A stretch of 64,000 nucleotides of DNA from Devosia sp. YR412 (GCF_900110945.1 NZ_FOFL01000002.1:806001-870000); one strand, 5' to 3'; counted from the stretch's first letter, positions 54,538 through 64,000 are shown. Numbers and translations are program-made. The notes: generated by a model from the letters alone, not told the origin.

Positions 54538-55304
54538 GCATTATCCTTGCCGGGGTCACCGCCGGCTATGGCCGCGACCGCGCCATTGTCGAAAACATCG
54601 ACCTCGAGATCCGCACCGGCGAAGTCACCGTGCTGATCGGCCCCAATGGTTGCGGCAAGTCCACCCTGCTGAAGACCATCGGCCGCATCCTCAAACCCCG
54701 CAGCGGCTCCATCCATGTCGATGACCTCGACGTGCTGCGCAATGACCCCAAGCGCGTCGCCCGCACCATCGCCTACCTGCCGCAAAGCCCTGTGGTCCCC
54801 ACCGCCATCACGGTGGAACAGCTGGTCGGCTATGGCCGCGCCCCGCACCAATCGCTGCTCGGCCTGCGCTCGGCGAAAGATATCGAGCTGGTCGACCACG
54901 CCATCGCCACCACCGGCCTCGAAGAGCTGCGCTTCAAGCCTGTCGCCGAACTGTCCGGCGGCCAGCGCCAGCGCGCCTTCATCGCCATGGCCCTGGCGCA
55001 GGACACGCCCTATGTCATGCTCGACGAGCCGACCACCTTCCTCGACATCCGCCACCAGGTGGAAACCCTCGACTTGGTGCGCCAATTGCACGACGCCGGC
55101 CGCACCAGCGTGGTCGTGCTGCACGACATCGCCCAGGCCGCCCGCTATGGCGACCGGCTGGTGGTAATGCATGCCGGCCGGTTGGTCGCCGAAGGCAAGC
55201 CGGCCGATGTGGTGACACCGGAGCTGCTGCGCGAAGTCTATGGACTGGAGTGCGAAGTCTATCCGGACCCGGTGAGTGGGACGCCGGTGGTCACACCGAA
55301 GTAG
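54534..55304 (+). CDS. fecE: Iron-chelate ABC transporter ATPase, FecE-like
   Basis: The 256-residue ATPase has Walker A GPNGCGKST, a Q-loop in YLPQSPVVP, the signature LSGGQRQRAFIAMALAQ, Walker B VMLDEPTTFLD and the H-loop in VVVLHDIAQAARY. It matches the FecE/FhuC class. It is the last gene of the transport operon, and a palindromic repeat follows. Confidence 0.95.
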   Translation: MSIILAGVTAGYGRDRAIVENIDLEIRTGEVTVLIGPNGCGKSTLLKTIGRILKPRSGSIHVDDLDVLRNDPKRVARTIAYLPQSPVVPTAITVEQLVGYGRAPHQSLLGLRSAKDIELVDHAIATTGLEELRFKPVAELSGGQRQRAFIAMALAQDTPYVMLDEPTTFLDIRHQVETLDLVRQLHDAGRTSVVVLHDIAQAARYGDRLVVMHAGRLVAEGKPADVVTPELLREVYGLECEVYPDPVSGTPVVTPK

Positions 55305-55317
55305 GTTATCGTGCCCA

Positions 55318-55455
55318 AACCTACCCCCACCCGACCGCCTGCGGCGGCCACCCTCCCCACAAGGGAGAGGGATAAGCGGCATCGAGGCCGCTGAACTCTC
55401 ATTTCCCTCCCCTGAATGGGGAGGGTGGCCCCGGAGGGGTCGGGTGGGGTGATGG
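55318..55455. repeat. Intergenic palindromic repeat, family R2, copy 2
   Basis: CCTACCCCCACCCGACCGCC at the left and GGTCGGGTGGGGTGATGG at the right are near-complementary. An inner CCCTCCCCACAAGGGAGAGG and CCCTGAATGGGGAGGG pair in the same way. The element resembles the one at 16029-16158. It lies between the convergent ends of fecE and zapA. Confidence 0.75.
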
Positions 55456-55500
55456 TCTGGCGCAAAACTCTGCCAGAGAATGACGATCCGCTTTAGGCGG

Positions 55501-55878
55501 TCAGCCCTGCGGCACCGGCGCCGCTTCGTCCAGCACGCCGGCCACGCCTTCCAGCATCTTGGCCGCATCGAACAGCCGTGCCGCAAACTTCTCTTCCAGC
55601 GCCTCGATCTCTGCCGAGATTTCCTGCCCGGCCCGCGTCAGCACCAGCACTTCGCGTTCCAATGCGGCGATGCGGCGTTCCGCTTCCGCCAGTTCGTCGA
55701 CCACGGCAATGCCGGCCATCACCGTCAACCGGTTGTCGCCGATTTCGCCGACGGCGCCCTTGAGGCCTTCGACCTGGCGGTCGAAGCGTTCGGCCAGGCC
55801 GATCAGATGCTGCTGCTGGCCCTCTTCGCAGGCCATGCGATATTTGCGGCCATTGATCTCGACATTGACTTCAGGCAT
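55501..55878 (-). CDS. zapA: Cell-division protein ZapA
   Basis: The 125-residue protein starts MPEVNVEINGRKYRMACEEG and contains LIGLAERFDRQVEGLK, the usual ZapA globular head. A long coiled-coil tail (AVVDELAEAERRIAALEREV) follows. ZapA bundles FtsZ. The ATG at 55878 is four bases after the DUF4164 stop codon. In many proteobacteria zapA is next to ssrS, from which it is separated here by about 6.3 kb. Confidence 0.93.
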   Translation of the reverse strand: MPEVNVEINGRKYRMACEEGQQQHLIGLAERFDRQVEGLKGAVGEIGDNRLTVMAGIAVVDELAEAERRIAALEREVLVLTRAGQEISAEIEALEEKFAARLFDAAKMLEGVAGVLDEAAPVPQG

Positions 55879-55882
55879 CGCG

Positions 55883-56170
55883 CTACTCCGCCTTGGCCAG
55901 AACTTCGCGCACGGTTTCCATCGCCTCGACCAGGCGCCGCGACACATCATGCGCGCTGTCGTCGAGCCGCTTGGCGCGTGCGGCGGTCTTGTCGAGTTCG
56001 GTGGCGAGGCGAGCGCGCTCATGCACCAGGCGCTGGGTATCGACCTCGATGCGATTGTGCTGCCGGAGGCGCGTGCCGAGATTTTTGACGCTCTGGTCGA
56101 GCCGCATCAGGGCGCGGTCAAATCGCGCATGTGCAGCGTTCAGCCCGTCCTCAAGTTCCGTCTCACTCAT
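55883..56170 (-). CDS. DUF4164 coiled-coil protein
   Basis: The 95-residue, largely helical protein ([39 protein letters not shown]) corresponds to DUF4164, a small family usually placed next to zapA in Hyphomicrobiales. It probably assists ZapA or FtsZ, but this is inferred from position. It is divergent from transketolase, with a 218-base gap. Confidence 0.85.
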   Translation of the reverse strand: MSETELEDGLNAAHARFDRALMRLDQSVKNLGTRLRQHNRIEVDTQRLVHERARLATELDKTAARAKRLDDSAHDVSRRLVEAMETVREVLAKAE

Positions 56171-56388
56171 TGCTGCTACGGTCCTCTATCCCCGGCGATT
56201 CCGCCCGTTGCAGGGTGCCCCAGCACCCGCCACAATGCAACCGGAGCCGCATGGCCTGTCCAACCGCGAAGCGGGGCACCGTCATTGACACGTTAGGCGA
56301 ACCTGTTATGCCTCGAACCCGCCTTTGGGAGGAGGCTTTCGCTGCCTCTTCTCCCCAGATTTCAAGCCCTGATGAAAGCGCGAACCCG

Positions 56389-58362
56389 ATGACGAACACT
56401 GCCCAGCAGAACGACTTGGCCAATGCGATCCGCTCCCTGTCGATGGATGCGGTCGAAAAAGCCAATTCCGGCCACCCGGGCCTGCCCATGGGTTGCGCCG
56501 ATATCGCAACGGTACTGTTCACCAAGGTGATGAAGTTCGATCCCGCCGACAGCAAATGGGCTGACCGCGACCGCTTCATCCTGTCGGCCGGCCACGGCTC
56601 GATGCTGCTCTATTCCAGCCTCTACCTGCTCGGCTACGAAGACATGACCATCGACCAGGTCAAGAATTTCCGCCAGCTCGGCTCCAAGTCGGCCGGCCAC
56701 CCCGAGTATCACTTCGCCCAGGGCATCGAGACCACCACGGGCCCGCTCGGCCAGGGTCTGGCCAATTCCGTCGGCTTTGCCGTCGCCGAAGCCAAGCTGG
56801 CCGCCGAATTCGGCTCCGACATCGTCGATCACTACACCTGGGTGCTGGCCGGTGACGGTTGCCTGATGGAAGGCATTTCCCAGGAAGCCATCGCGCTGGC
56901 CGGTCACCTCAAGCTCAACAAGCTGGTGGTGATCTGGGACAACAATTCCATCACCATCGACGGCGCTGTCTCCAATTCCGACTCGACCGACCAGATTGCC
57001 CGCTTCAAGGCGGTGCAGTGGAACACCATCGAGATCGACGGCCACGACCAGGACGCCATCGAGAAGGCGCTCAACGACGCCAAGAAGTCGGATAAGCCAA
57101 CGCTGATTGCCGCCAAGACCACCATCGGTTTCGGCGCTCCCAAGAAGGCTGGCACCGAAAAGGTGCATGGCGCTCCGCTCGGCGCCGAGGAACTGGCGGG
57201 CGCCAAGGCCGCGCTCGGCATCACCTATCCGGCGTTTGAAATCCCCGCCGACACCCTCGCCACCTGGCGCGCTGCCGGCACCCGCTCGCAGAATATCCGC
57301 GGCGAATGGCAGGCCCGCCTCGACGCCCATGCCGACAAGGCTGAATTTACCCGCCGCATGAAGGGCGAGCTTCCCGCCGCCTTCGAGCCGGCAATCCAGG
57401 CCTTCAAGCAGAAGCTCGTCGAAGACAAGCCCAAGGTCGCGACCCGCAAGTCCAGCCAGATGGCGCTCGACATCATCAATGCCGTGCTGCCCGAAACCCA
57501 GGGCGGCTCGGCCGACCTGACCCATTCGAACCTGACCAACACCAAGGAAATGGTGCCGTTCCAGGCCGACAACTACAATGGCCGCTACATGATGTACGGC
57601 ATTCGCGAGCATGAAATGGCCGCGGCCATGAACGGCATTGCGCTGCATGGCGGCCTGATCCCCTACGGCGGCACCTTCATGGTCTTCACCGACTATGCAC
57701 GCCCGTCCATTCGTCTTGCCGCGCTGATGGAACTGCGCGCCATTTATGTCATGACCCATGACTCGATCGGCCTCGGCGAAGACGGCCCGACCCACCAGCC
57801 GGTGGAGCACCTGACCGCCCTCCGCGCCATTCCGAACCTTCTGGTGTTCCGCCCGGCCGATGCCGTCGAAGCGCTGGAATGCTGGCAGCTGGCGATCGAA
57901 TCCACCTCCGCGCCGTCGATCCTGGCCCTGTCGCGCCAGAACCTTCCCGCCCTGCGCACCGAATATCAGGCTGAAAACCTCTCGGCCAAGGGTGGCTATG
58001 TCATTGCTGGCGACAAGACTGCCGATGTGGTGATCTTCGCCACCGGCTCGGAAGTCGCCATCGCCGTCGAAGCGCTGAAGAGCCTCACCGAACAGGGAAT
58101 TGCCGCCAAGGTCGTCTCGGTTCCCTCGATGGAACTGCTGGCCAAGCAGTCTGACGCCTACAAGGCTGAAGTCTACGGCAATGCCAAGGTGCGCGTCGCC
58201 ATCGAAGCCGGCATCGAGATGAGCTGGAACAAGCTGCTGGGCGACAAGGGCCGCTTTGTCGGCATGAACTCCTTCGGCGCCTCCGGCCCGATCGACGCGC
58301 TCTACGAGCACTTTGGTATTACGGCCAAAGCCGTTGTTGAAGCCGTCACCGCACAGTTGTAA
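56389..58362 (+). CDS. tkt: Transketolase
   Basis: The 657-residue enzyme moves two-carbon units in the pentose phosphate pathway. The TPP motif [20 protein letters not shown] ends in DNNSI, the catalytic segment [14 protein letters not shown] and the central [18 protein letters not shown] are present. ATG 56389 starts [20 protein letters not shown]; in-frame codons further upstream lack support. It is followed by gap, pgk and fba, a sugar-phosphate cluster. Confidence 0.97.
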   Translation: MTNTAQQNDLANAIRSLSMDAVEKANSGHPGLPMGCADIATVLFTKVMKFDPADSKWADRDRFILSAGHGSMLLYSSLYLLGYEDMTIDQVKNFRQLGSKSAGHPEYHFAQGIETTTGPLGQGLANSVGFAVAEAKLAAEFGSDIVDHYTWVLAGDGCLMEGISQEAIALAGHLKLNKLVVIWDNNSITIDGAVSNSDSTDQIARFKAVQWNTIEIDGHDQDAIEKALNDAKKSDKPTLIAAKTTIGFGAPKKAGTEKVHGAPLGAEELAGAKAALGITYPAFEIPADTLATWRAAGTRSQNIRGEWQARLDAHADKAEFTRRMKGELPAAFEPAIQAFKQKLVEDKPKVATRKSSQMALDIINAVLPETQGGSADLTHSNLTNTKEMVPFQADNYNGRYMMYGIREHEMAAAMNGIALHGGLIPYGGTFMVFTDYARPSIRLAALMELRAIYVMTHDSIGLGEDGPTHQPVEHLTALRAIPNLLVFRPADAVEALECWQLAIESTSAPSILALSRQNLPALRTEYQAENLSAKGGYVIAGDKTADVVIFATGSEVAIAVEALKSLTEQGIAAKVVSVPSMELLAKQSDAYKAEVYGNAKVRVAIEAGIEMSWNKLLGDKGRFVGMNSFGASGPIDALYEHFGITAKAVVEAVTAQL

Positions 58363-58410
58363 GAGGGCGCTGCCCTCCCCTTCCTAACTCCCTCCCTAGG
58401 AGCGTCTAAC

Positions 58411-59418
58411 ATGGCAATCCGCGTCGCCATCAACGGCTTTGGCCGCATCGGCCGCAACGTCCTGCGCGCCATCATCGAATCCGGCCGCACCGATATCGAA
58501 GTCGTGGCCATCAACGATCTCGGCCCGGTCGAGACCAATGCGCACCTGTTCCGCTTCGACAGCGTGCACGGCCGCTTCAACGGCACCGTGACCGTCGATG
58601 GCGACACCATCGACGTCGGCCGTGGCCCGATCAAGGTGACCGCCGTGCGCGATCCGGCCGAGCTGCCGCATGCCGCCATGGGCGTCGATATCGCGCTCGA
58701 ATGCACCGGCATCTTCACCTCCAAGGAAAAGGCCTCGGCCCATCTCAAGGCTGGTGCCAAGAAGGTTCTCATTTCGGCTCCCGGCGATGGCGCCGACCTG
58801 ACGGTCGTCTATGGCATCAACCATGCCCAGCTGACCAAGGACCACATCGTGGTCTCGAACGCGTCGTGCACCACCAACTGCCTGGCCCCGCTGGCCTATG
58901 TGCTGCACAAGGAATTCGGCATCGAAAAGGGAATGATGACCACCATCCATTCCTACACCGGTGACCAGCCGACGCTCGACACCATGCACAAGGATCTCTA
59001 TCGCGGCCGCGCTGCAGCGCTCAGCCAGATCCCGACCTCGACCGGCGCTGCCAAGGCCATCGGCCTGGTGCTGCCCGAGCTCAAGGGCAAGCTGGACGGT
59101 ATCTCGATCCGCGTCCCGACCCCCAACGTCTCCTGCGTCGACTTCAAGTTCATCTCCAAGCGCAATGTGACCGCCGACGAGATCAATGCTGTCGTTCGCA
59201 AGTATGCCGATGGCGAGCTCAAGGGCGTGCTGGGCTATACCACCCAGCCCAACGTCTCGATCGACTTCAACCACGACCCGCATTCCTCGACCATGGCACT
59301 CGACCAGACCAAGGTAATGGACGGCAACTTCGTGTCGGTCCTCTCCTGGTACGACAACGAATGGGGCTTCTCCAACCGCATGGCCGACACCGCCGTGGCG
59401 CTGGGCAAGACGCTCTAA
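58411..59418 (+). CDS. gap: Glyceraldehyde-3-phosphate dehydrogenase
   Basis: The 335-residue enzyme has the NAD loop [15 protein letters not shown], the catalytic Cys in [15 protein letters not shown] and the His in [11 protein letters not shown]. The [11 protein letters not shown] phosphate-binding segment is also standard. It begins 48 bases after tkt and ends in a terminator, so the two genes are probably co-transcribed. Confidence 0.98.
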   Translation: MAIRVAINGFGRIGRNVLRAIIESGRTDIEVVAINDLGPVETNAHLFRFDSVHGRFNGTVTVDGDTIDVGRGPIKVTAVRDPAELPHAAMGVDIALECTGIFTSKEKASAHLKAGAKKVLISAPGDGADLTVVYGINHAQLTKDHIVVSNASCTTNCLAPLAYVLHKEFGIEKGMMTTIHSYTGDQPTLDTMHKDLYRGRAAALSQIPTSTGAAKAIGLVLPELKGKLDGISIRVPTPNVSCVDFKFISKRNVTADEINAVVRKYADGELKGVLGYTTQPNVSIDFNHDPHSSTMALDQTKVMDGNFVSVLSWYDNEWGFSNRMADTAVALGKTL

Positions 59419-59441
59419 ACTTCTACCATCGCACTATTTTC

Positions 59442-59470
59442 AGGGCGCTCCAGCAATGGGGCGCCCTTTG
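59442..59470 (+). terminator. Terminator after gap
   Basis: AGGGCGC (59442-59448) pairs with GCGCCCT (59461-59467), followed by TTGTCTTG. It lies 24 bases after the gap stop codon. Confidence 0.75.
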
Positions 59471-59529
59471 TCTTGCCAATGACAAGACAAACCTCATACT
59501 GGGCACATAGCGTCGCGAGTGCCGTCCTC

Positions 59530-60063
59530 ATGAGCCTTGATCGTTCCATCCGCTGGCGTGGCCTCGACCCGGTCACGCTCGAACATTGCCACATCATTTC
59601 CACCGAGCGTGACACTCGCATTCGCGGCACCATCATCACGCCGGATTATGGCCTCTGGTACCGTATCAAGCTCGACGACAGCGAGCGTGTCCGCACGGTC
59701 AAACTGGAACGCACTGATGGCGCCGTGCTGGAGCTGTTCTCCGATGGCGCCGGCTTGTGGTCGGATGACCGCGCCGAACCGCTATCCGAGCTGCGCGGCT
59801 GCATGGATATCGACATCTGGCCGACGCCCCTGACCAATTCGCTGCCACTCTGGCGCTGCCAATGGACCTTGAACGAGCCACAGCGCTTTGCCATGGCCTG
59901 GATCGATGCGGACGCGATGACCGTCAAGCGCAGCGAGCAGATCTACACCAGGCTCGACGCCACCCATGTCCGCTTCCAGTCCGCCGATTTCGAGCGCGTG
60001 CTGGAGGTCGATGCCGACAATCTGGTGGTCGACTATCCTGGCCTGTTCACCCGCGTAAACTAG
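59530..60063 (+). CDS. Putative glycolipid-binding protein
   Basis: The 177-residue beta-rich protein has the sequence IRWRGLDPVTLEHCHI, SDGAGLWSDDRAEPLSELRG and CMDIDIWPTPLTNSLPLWR, matching the PA1994-like glycolipid-binding fold (a long split barrel). The ligand and role are unknown. It sits between gap and pgk on the same strand. The ATG at 59530 has no clear ribosome site, so the start is tentative. Confidence 0.84.
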   Translation: MSLDRSIRWRGLDPVTLEHCHIISTERDTRIRGTIITPDYGLWYRIKLDDSERVRTVKLERTDGAVLELFSDGAGLWSDDRAEPLSELRGCMDIDIWPTPLTNSLPLWRCQWTLNEPQRFAMAWIDADAMTVKRSEQIYTRLDATHVRFQSADFERVLEVDADNLVVDYPGLFTRVN

Positions 60064-60127
60064 GCGTCATGGACGAGTCATCAAATCAGCTTAGCCTCCA
60101 ACGTGTTCATGTCGTCGGAAGCCAGCC

Positions 60128-60415
60128 ATGTTCCACATCATGCGCCGTATCTTTGCCGGCCTGCCCCTCGCCTCGGTGCTGATCGGCTTTGCCGGTCAAC
60201 CGGCGGTGCTCGTCCTGCCCCCCGCCCTCACCGCGCTCTATGTGCTGATGCGTGACCGCGTCATCCGCCGTCGCGTCGGCCTCGCCGCATGGCCCAGCGA
60301 TGGCTTTGCCCGCCATGTGCTGGTGGACGATCTGGCGCGCCTGCTCTGCCTGACGCTGCTCGGCCTGCCGCTGTTCTTTGCCGGCTATGCCCTGCGCTCT
60401 TTGCTGCCGGCCTGA
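60128..60415 (+). CDS. Small two-helix membrane protein
   Basis: The 95-residue protein has an N-terminal hydrophobic stretch ([20 protein letters not shown] and ALTALYVLM) and a second near the end ([18 protein letters not shown]), with basic residues between. I recognise no family. The codon use and continuous frame fit a real gene, but a good ribosome site is not obvious. It is just upstream of pgk. Confidence 0.65.
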   Translation: MFHIMRRIFAGLPLASVLIGFAGQPAVLVLPPALTALYVLMRDRVIRRRVGLAAWPSDGFARHVLVDDLARLLCLTLLGLPLFFAGYALRSLLPA

Positions 60416-60498
60416 CTGCAAAATCTTTCCCGCCGCGCTTCCCCCTTTCGCGTCGCTCTGCTACGCCACGGACATCTATTTTGCCCCCGGAGACCAGC

Positions 60499-61701
60499 AT
60501 GTCCGCGACCTTCAAGACCCTCGACGAGCTCGACCTCAAGAACAAGCGCGTGCTGCTGCGGGCCGATCTCAACGTGCCGGTCATCGACGGCAAGGTTTCC
60601 GACGCCACCCGCATCGAGCGCCTGGTCCCGACCATTCGCGAAATCGTCAAGCATGACGGCAAGGCGATCCTGTTGAGCCATTTCGGTCGCCCCAAGGGCA
60701 AGGTCGATCCCGAGTTTTCGCTCGAACAGGTCTGCGAGGCGGTCGCCAATGAAACCGGCCATCCGGTCGGCTTCGTCGCCACCGATTGGGTCGATGTTTC
60801 CGCCGCCCAGAAGGCCATCGATTCCGCCCCGGCCGGCTCGGTGCTGATCCTCGAAAACACCCGCTTCCATCCCGGCGAAGAAGCCAATGACCTCGAGCTG
60901 GCCCAGCGCATGGCCAGCCTCGGCGACGTCTATGTCAACGATGCCTTCTCCGCCGCCCACCGCGCCCATGCCTCCACCGAAGCCCTGGCCAAGCTGCTGC
61001 CGGCCGCCGCAGGTCTGGCCATGCAGGCCGAGCTCGAAGCCCTTGAAGCCGGCCTCGGCAAGCCCAGGAAGCCCGTCGTCGCCATCGTCGGCGGCGCCAA
61101 AGTGTCGTCCAAGATCGACCTCCTCGAAAACCTCGTCACCAAGGTCGATGGCCTGGTGATCGGCGGCGGCATGGCCAATACTTTTATCCACGCGCAGGGC
61201 TATGCCGTCGGCAAGTCGCTGGCCGAGAAGGACCTCGCCGAAACCGCTCTCCGCATCATGGAAAAGGCCGAAAAATCCGGCTGCGCCATCATCCTGCCGA
61301 TCGACGCCGTCGTCGCCTGGCACTTCAAGGCCGACACCCCCACCCGCCTCTATGGCGTCGATGCCATCGACAATGACGGCATGATCCTCGACATCGGCCC
61401 CTCCTCGATTGAACGCATCAATGCTGCGATCGACGATGCGCATACAGTGGTGTGGAACGGCCCGATGGGCGCCTTCGAAATGAACCCCTTCGATGCCGGC
61501 ACCGTCGCCATCGCAAAGCATGTCGCCAAGCGCACCCATGACGGCAAGCTGGTCTCGGTGGCCGGCGGCGGCGACACGGTTTCCGCCCTCGCCCATGCCG
61601 GCGTCAAGGACGCCTTCACCTATGTCTCCACCGCCGGCGGCGCATTCCTCGAATGGATGGAAGGCAAGCCCCTGCCCGGCGTCGAGGCCCTGAAGAAATA
61701 A
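60499..61701 (+). CDS. pgk: Phosphoglycerate kinase
   Basis: The 400-residue enzyme has the N-terminal substrate site [15 protein letters not shown], the basic patch [26 protein letters not shown] and the nucleotide segment [19 protein letters not shown] lies eight bases before the ATG at 60499. It makes ATP in glycolysis and is usually adjacent to gap, but two small genes separate the pair here. Confidence 0.98.
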   Translation: MSATFKTLDELDLKNKRVLLRADLNVPVIDGKVSDATRIERLVPTIREIVKHDGKAILLSHFGRPKGKVDPEFSLEQVCEAVANETGHPVGFVATDWVDVSAAQKAIDSAPAGSVLILENTRFHPGEEANDLELAQRMASLGDVYVNDAFSAAHRAHASTEALAKLLPAAAGLAMQAELEALEAGLGKPRKPVVAIVGGAKVSSKIDLLENLVTKVDGLVIGGGMANTFIHAQGYAVGKSLAEKDLAETALRIMEKAEKSGCAIILPIDAVVAWHFKADTPTRLYGVDAIDNDGMILDIGPSSIERINAAIDDAHTVVWNGPMGAFEMNPFDAGTVAIAKHVAKRTHDGKLVSVAGGGDTVSALAHAGVKDAFTYVSTAGGAFLEWMEGKPLPGVEALKK

Positions 61702-61735
61702 GCATAAGGCAACTGCCTACTGACCACGCGCGTTT

Positions 61736-61754
61736 CTCCGGCTCACGCCGGAGG
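61736..61754 (+). promoter_or_regulatory. Hairpin enclosing the ribosome site of the VOC gene
   Basis: CTCCGGC (61736-61742) pairs with GCCGGAG (61747-61753) across a four-base loop. The strand nearest the gene contains the GGAGG ribosome site, eight bases before the ATG at 61762. Folding would hinder initiation. Confidence 0.6.
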
Positions 61755-61761
61755 AACCACC

Positions 61762-62226
61762 ATGGACAAGGTCTCGACCTGGCTCTGGAGCAATTTCCAG
61801 GCCGAAGAACAGGCGCAATTCTACGCTGCCACCATTCCCGATAGCCGCATCATCGAAACCGCGCCCGCCATGTCCGACTATCCTGGCGGCAAGGCCGGCG
61901 ACGTGGTCACGGTCGAGCTCGAACCCGCCGGCCGCACCTATGGCATCATCAACGGCGGCCCCGGCTTCCCACCCACCGAAGCCGCCTCCATCCAGGTGCT
62001 CTGCGACGACCAAGCCGAAATCGACCGCCTGTGGACGGCCCTCTCCACCGACCCGAAAGCCGAGCAATGCGGCTGGCTCAAGGACAGATACGGCGTCTCC
62101 TGGCAGATCGTCCCCCGCCGCCTGCTCGAACTGCTCGCTGACCCCGACAAGGCCCGCGCAAAGCGTGTCAATGAGGCTATGCTGGGCATGAAGAAGCTGG
62201 ATATCGCGGGCCTGGAAGCGGCTTGA
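61762..62226 (+). CDS. VOC-superfamily protein, PhnB-like
   Basis: The 154-residue protein has the 3-demethylubiquinone-methyltransferase-like VOC sequence: LWSNFQAEEQAQFYAATIPD, GIINGGPGFPPTEAASIQV and CGWLKDRYGVSWQIVPRRLL. Enzymatic activity is unknown. It lies between pgk and fba. The ribosome site is part of a small hairpin. Confidence 0.88.
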   Translation: MDKVSTWLWSNFQAEEQAQFYAATIPDSRIIETAPAMSDYPGGKAGDVVTVELEPAGRTYGIINGGPGFPPTEAASIQVLCDDQAEIDRLWTALSTDPKAEQCGWLKDRYGVSWQIVPRRLLELLADPDKARAKRVNEAMLGMKKLDIAGLEAA

Positions 62227-62315
62227 TCCGTCTTTCGTCTAATATCCTCAAGTCCAATCGCCGCCCCGCTAACGAAAGTCTAATCTCGCGCGAAATTCCT
62301 TTGCGAGGTTAGCCG

Positions 62316-63344
62316 ATGACGAAGTCGCTCAATGCCATTGCCCAGAAGCTGATGGAGCCCGGCAAGGGCATTCTGGCTGCTGATGAATCCGAAGGCACCA
62401 TTGCCAAGCGTTTCGCCAAGATCAACCTGCCCAATTCGCTCGACCTGCGCCGCGACTATCGCGAGATGCTGTTCCGCTCGACCAATGCGATGACCAATTA
62501 TATCTCCGGCGTCATCCTGACCGAGGAAACCCTCGAACAGTCGGCCGCCGACGGCGCTTCGTTCCGCGCCATTCTGGCCGATGCCGATGTCATTCCCGGC
62601 ATCAAGGTCGATCGCGGCGCCTTCCCCATGCCGGGCGACAATGGCGAGAAGATCACCGAAGGCCTCGATGGCCTGCGCCAGCGCCTCGAACGCTATGCCG
62701 CGCTCGGCGCCGGTTTCGCCAAGTGGCGCGCCGTCATCACCATCAATGACGTGGCCCCGACCCGCAACAATATCCGCGCCAACGCCCATGCCCTGGCCCG
62801 CTATGCCATCCTCTGCCAGGAAGCCGGCATCGTGCCGATCGTCGAGCCCGAAGTGGTCGGCGATGGCGATCCCGGCAATCATTCGCTCGAGCGCAGCGCC
62901 AGCGTGACCGGTGAAGTGCTGGAGAACGTCTTCAAGGAATTACGCCTGGCTGGCGTCGATCTCTCCGGCATGTTGCTCAAGCCCAACATGGTGCTGCCGG
63001 GCGTAAACTCGCGCGAACGTCCGACCTACGAAGACGTCGCCAAGCGCACCGTCGCCGTGCTGCGCGAACATGTCCCGGCCGCCGTTCCCGGCATCGCCTT
63101 CCTCTCGGGCGGCCAGACCGATGAAGAGGCCACCGCTCACCTCTCCGCCATGAACCAGATCGGCGGCAAGCCTTGGCCGCTGACCTTCTCCTATGGCCGC
63201 GCGCTGCAGAATGTTGCCCTGCGCACCTGGGCCGGCCGTCGCGAGAACTTCCCCCAGGCCCAGGCCGCCTTCAGCCACCGCGCTCACATGAACTCGCTGG
63301 CAGCGCTCGGCACCTGGACCGGCGAAGTCGACCGCGCCGCCTGA
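62316..63344 (+). CDS. fba: Class I fructose-bisphosphate aldolase
   Basis: The 342-residue enzyme starts with GKGILAADESEGTIAKRFA and contains the Schiff-base Lys in LSGMLLKPNMVLPG. It is of the animal-like class I, with WRAVITINDVAPTRNNIRA and LSGGQTDEEATAHLSAMN. It cleaves fructose 1,6-bisphosphate. The rest of the pathway enzymes in the cluster make its role in glycolysis clear. A strong terminator follows. Confidence 0.97.
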   Translation: MTKSLNAIAQKLMEPGKGILAADESEGTIAKRFAKINLPNSLDLRRDYREMLFRSTNAMTNYISGVILTEETLEQSAADGASFRAILADADVIPGIKVDRGAFPMPGDNGEKITEGLDGLRQRLERYAALGAGFAKWRAVITINDVAPTRNNIRANAHALARYAILCQEAGIVPIVEPEVVGDGDPGNHSLERSASVTGEVLENVFKELRLAGVDLSGMLLKPNMVLPGVNSRERPTYEDVAKRTVAVLREHVPAAVPGIAFLSGGQTDEEATAHLSAMNQIGGKPWPLTFSYGRALQNVALRTWAGRRENFPQAQAAFSHRAHMNSLAALGTWTGEVDRAA

Positions 63345-63369
63345 TCCCTCCGGCGTCCCAACGTAACCG

Positions 63370-63403
63370 ATGCGCGTCTCCCATGGAGGCGCGCATTTTC
63401 TTT
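63370..63403 (+). terminator. Strong terminator after fba
   Basis: ATGCGCGTCTCC (63370-63381) pairs over all twelve positions, with one T-G pair, with GGAGGCGCGCAT (63385-63396), followed by TTTCTTT. Confidence 0.9.
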
Positions 63404-63501
63404 GCGCCGATCCGGGCTTTTCGCCTATTGGAAGGGACTTTCCTCTTTGTCGCCAAAATGGGCAGACAGAAGGGGCATCCTGCATCGAGTATCCGGACGC
63501 C

Positions 63502-64000
63502 ATGGCCCCCCAGCTTTATCTGATCACCCCCGCCAATGCCGACCCGGAAAGCTTTCCCGCCAGCCTGATGGCCGTGCTGAGCGAAGCCGAATTTTCGGCC
63601 CTGCTGGTCACGCGCGGCGAGCTGGATGCGGCAACCTACGCCAGGCTGGCGGCCAAGCTGGTCAATATCGGCCAGGGCGCCGGTTGCGCCGTGCTGCTCG
63701 AGGACGATCTGGCACTGGTCAAAAAGCTCGGTGCCGATGGCGTCCACATCACCGGCGGCCCGAACGAGCTGGCAGATGCCGTCACAGCATTGAAACCCGC
63801 AATGATCGTCGGCGCCGGCAATATCCACTCCCGCCACGATGCCATGACGGCCGGTGAAATGGATGTCGACTATGTATTCTTCGATGAGCCCGATCTCGCC
63901 CAATGGTGGTCGGAAACCTTCGAAGTCCCCGGCGTGCTGAGCCTGCCCGATGCCGCGCCCGGCAGCGATACCCGCGGTTCCGAATTTTTCGCGCTCTCCA
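63502..64000 (+). CDS. Divergent thiamine-phosphate-synthase-like protein (partial at window end)
   Basis: The frame opens with MAPQLYLITPANADPESFPA and continues to the window edge for 166 residues. The TIM-barrel order of ThiE is visible (LLEDDLALVKKLGADGVHIT then GG, and MIVGAGNIHSRHDAMTAGEM). The usual QLREK and HLGQ active-site segments are replaced (SALLVTRGEL and VHITGGPN), so catalysis of TMP synthesis is doubtful. It is downstream of fba, past a terminator. The C-terminus is not seen. Confidence 0.78.
   Translation, partial: MAPQLYLITPANADPESFPASLMAVLSEAEFSALLVTRGELDAATYARLAAKLVNIGQGAGCAVLLEDDLALVKKLGADGVHITGGPNELADAVTALKPAMIVGAGNIHSRHDAMTAGEMDVDYVFFDEPDLAQWWSETFEVPGVLSLPDAAPGSDTRGSEFFALS

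Noticed and set aside
56362-58311. Long open frame antisense to transketolase
   Set aside because: The sense strand encodes a full conserved enzyme, and the antisense product has no recognisable domain or ribosome site.

Overview
The window is a GC-rich chromosomal segment from an alphaproteobacterium of the order Hyphomicrobiales (Rhizobiales). The evidence is the CtrA/ChpT cell-cycle relay, an Omp25/31-like outer-membrane protein with a CtrA-type box, a RirA-type iron box, and the local order tolQRAB-pal-cpoB-tilS-ftsH-glmM. A Devosia-like genome fits best, but that is my inference from overall gene style, not a database result. It is ordinary core chromosome with a few accessory insertions. 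I see no rRNA, tRNA, transposase, prophage or CRISPR array.

Layout. 1-7 kb: flagellar fliJ (partial) and fliI, ctrA, an alpha/beta hydrolase with an ECF sigma factor carrying a C-terminal helical domain, and chpT followed by a stand-alone receiver and a small zinc protein. 7-14 kb: an EipA-like (DUF1134) periplasmic protein, a UvrD-like helicase, a membrane coiled-coil protein, an RluD-type pseudouridine synthase and rpoH. 14-18.5 kb: a thiamine diphosphokinase divergent from a TPP-riboswitch-controlled thiBPQ transporter. 18.5-30 kb: a proline-rich membrane protein, purA, a DMT transporter, a NUDIX protein, serA, serC, an M17 peptidase, a DenD-like dehydrogenase and an outer-membrane beta-barrel.

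30-49 kb is a long, almost entirely minus-strand block: 5-formyl-THF cyclo-ligase, YmdB, YebC, RuvC, RuvA, a VapB/VapC toxin-antitoxin pair, RuvB, NUDIX, metallophosphoesterase, YbgC, TolQRAB, Pal, CpoB, TilS, FtsH and GlmM. Many of these genes overlap by 4 to 8 bases, so translation is probably coupled. A probable 6S RNA lies just upstream of the cyclo-ligase gene. 49-55 kb looks like an accessory insertion between that RNA and zapA: a ParDE-like pair, a Na+/H+ antiporter and a fecBCDE-like iron transporter behind a TGA-N9-TCA box. 55.5-64 kb returns to core genes: zapA, DUF4164, transketolase, GAPDH, phosphoglycerate kinase, class I aldolase and a divergent ThiE-like protein cut by the window end.

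The most interesting structure is the VapBC-type pair inside the ruvCAB operon. The toxin stop codon overlaps the ruvB start codon, and a perfect 14-base inverted repeat sits on the antitoxin leader. Other notable points are a complete CtrA box before the beta-barrel gene, a TPP riboswitch with a visible Shine-Dalgarno-masking stem, overlapping divergent start codons at the rluD locus, and a dispersed palindromic repeat family with a conserved core.
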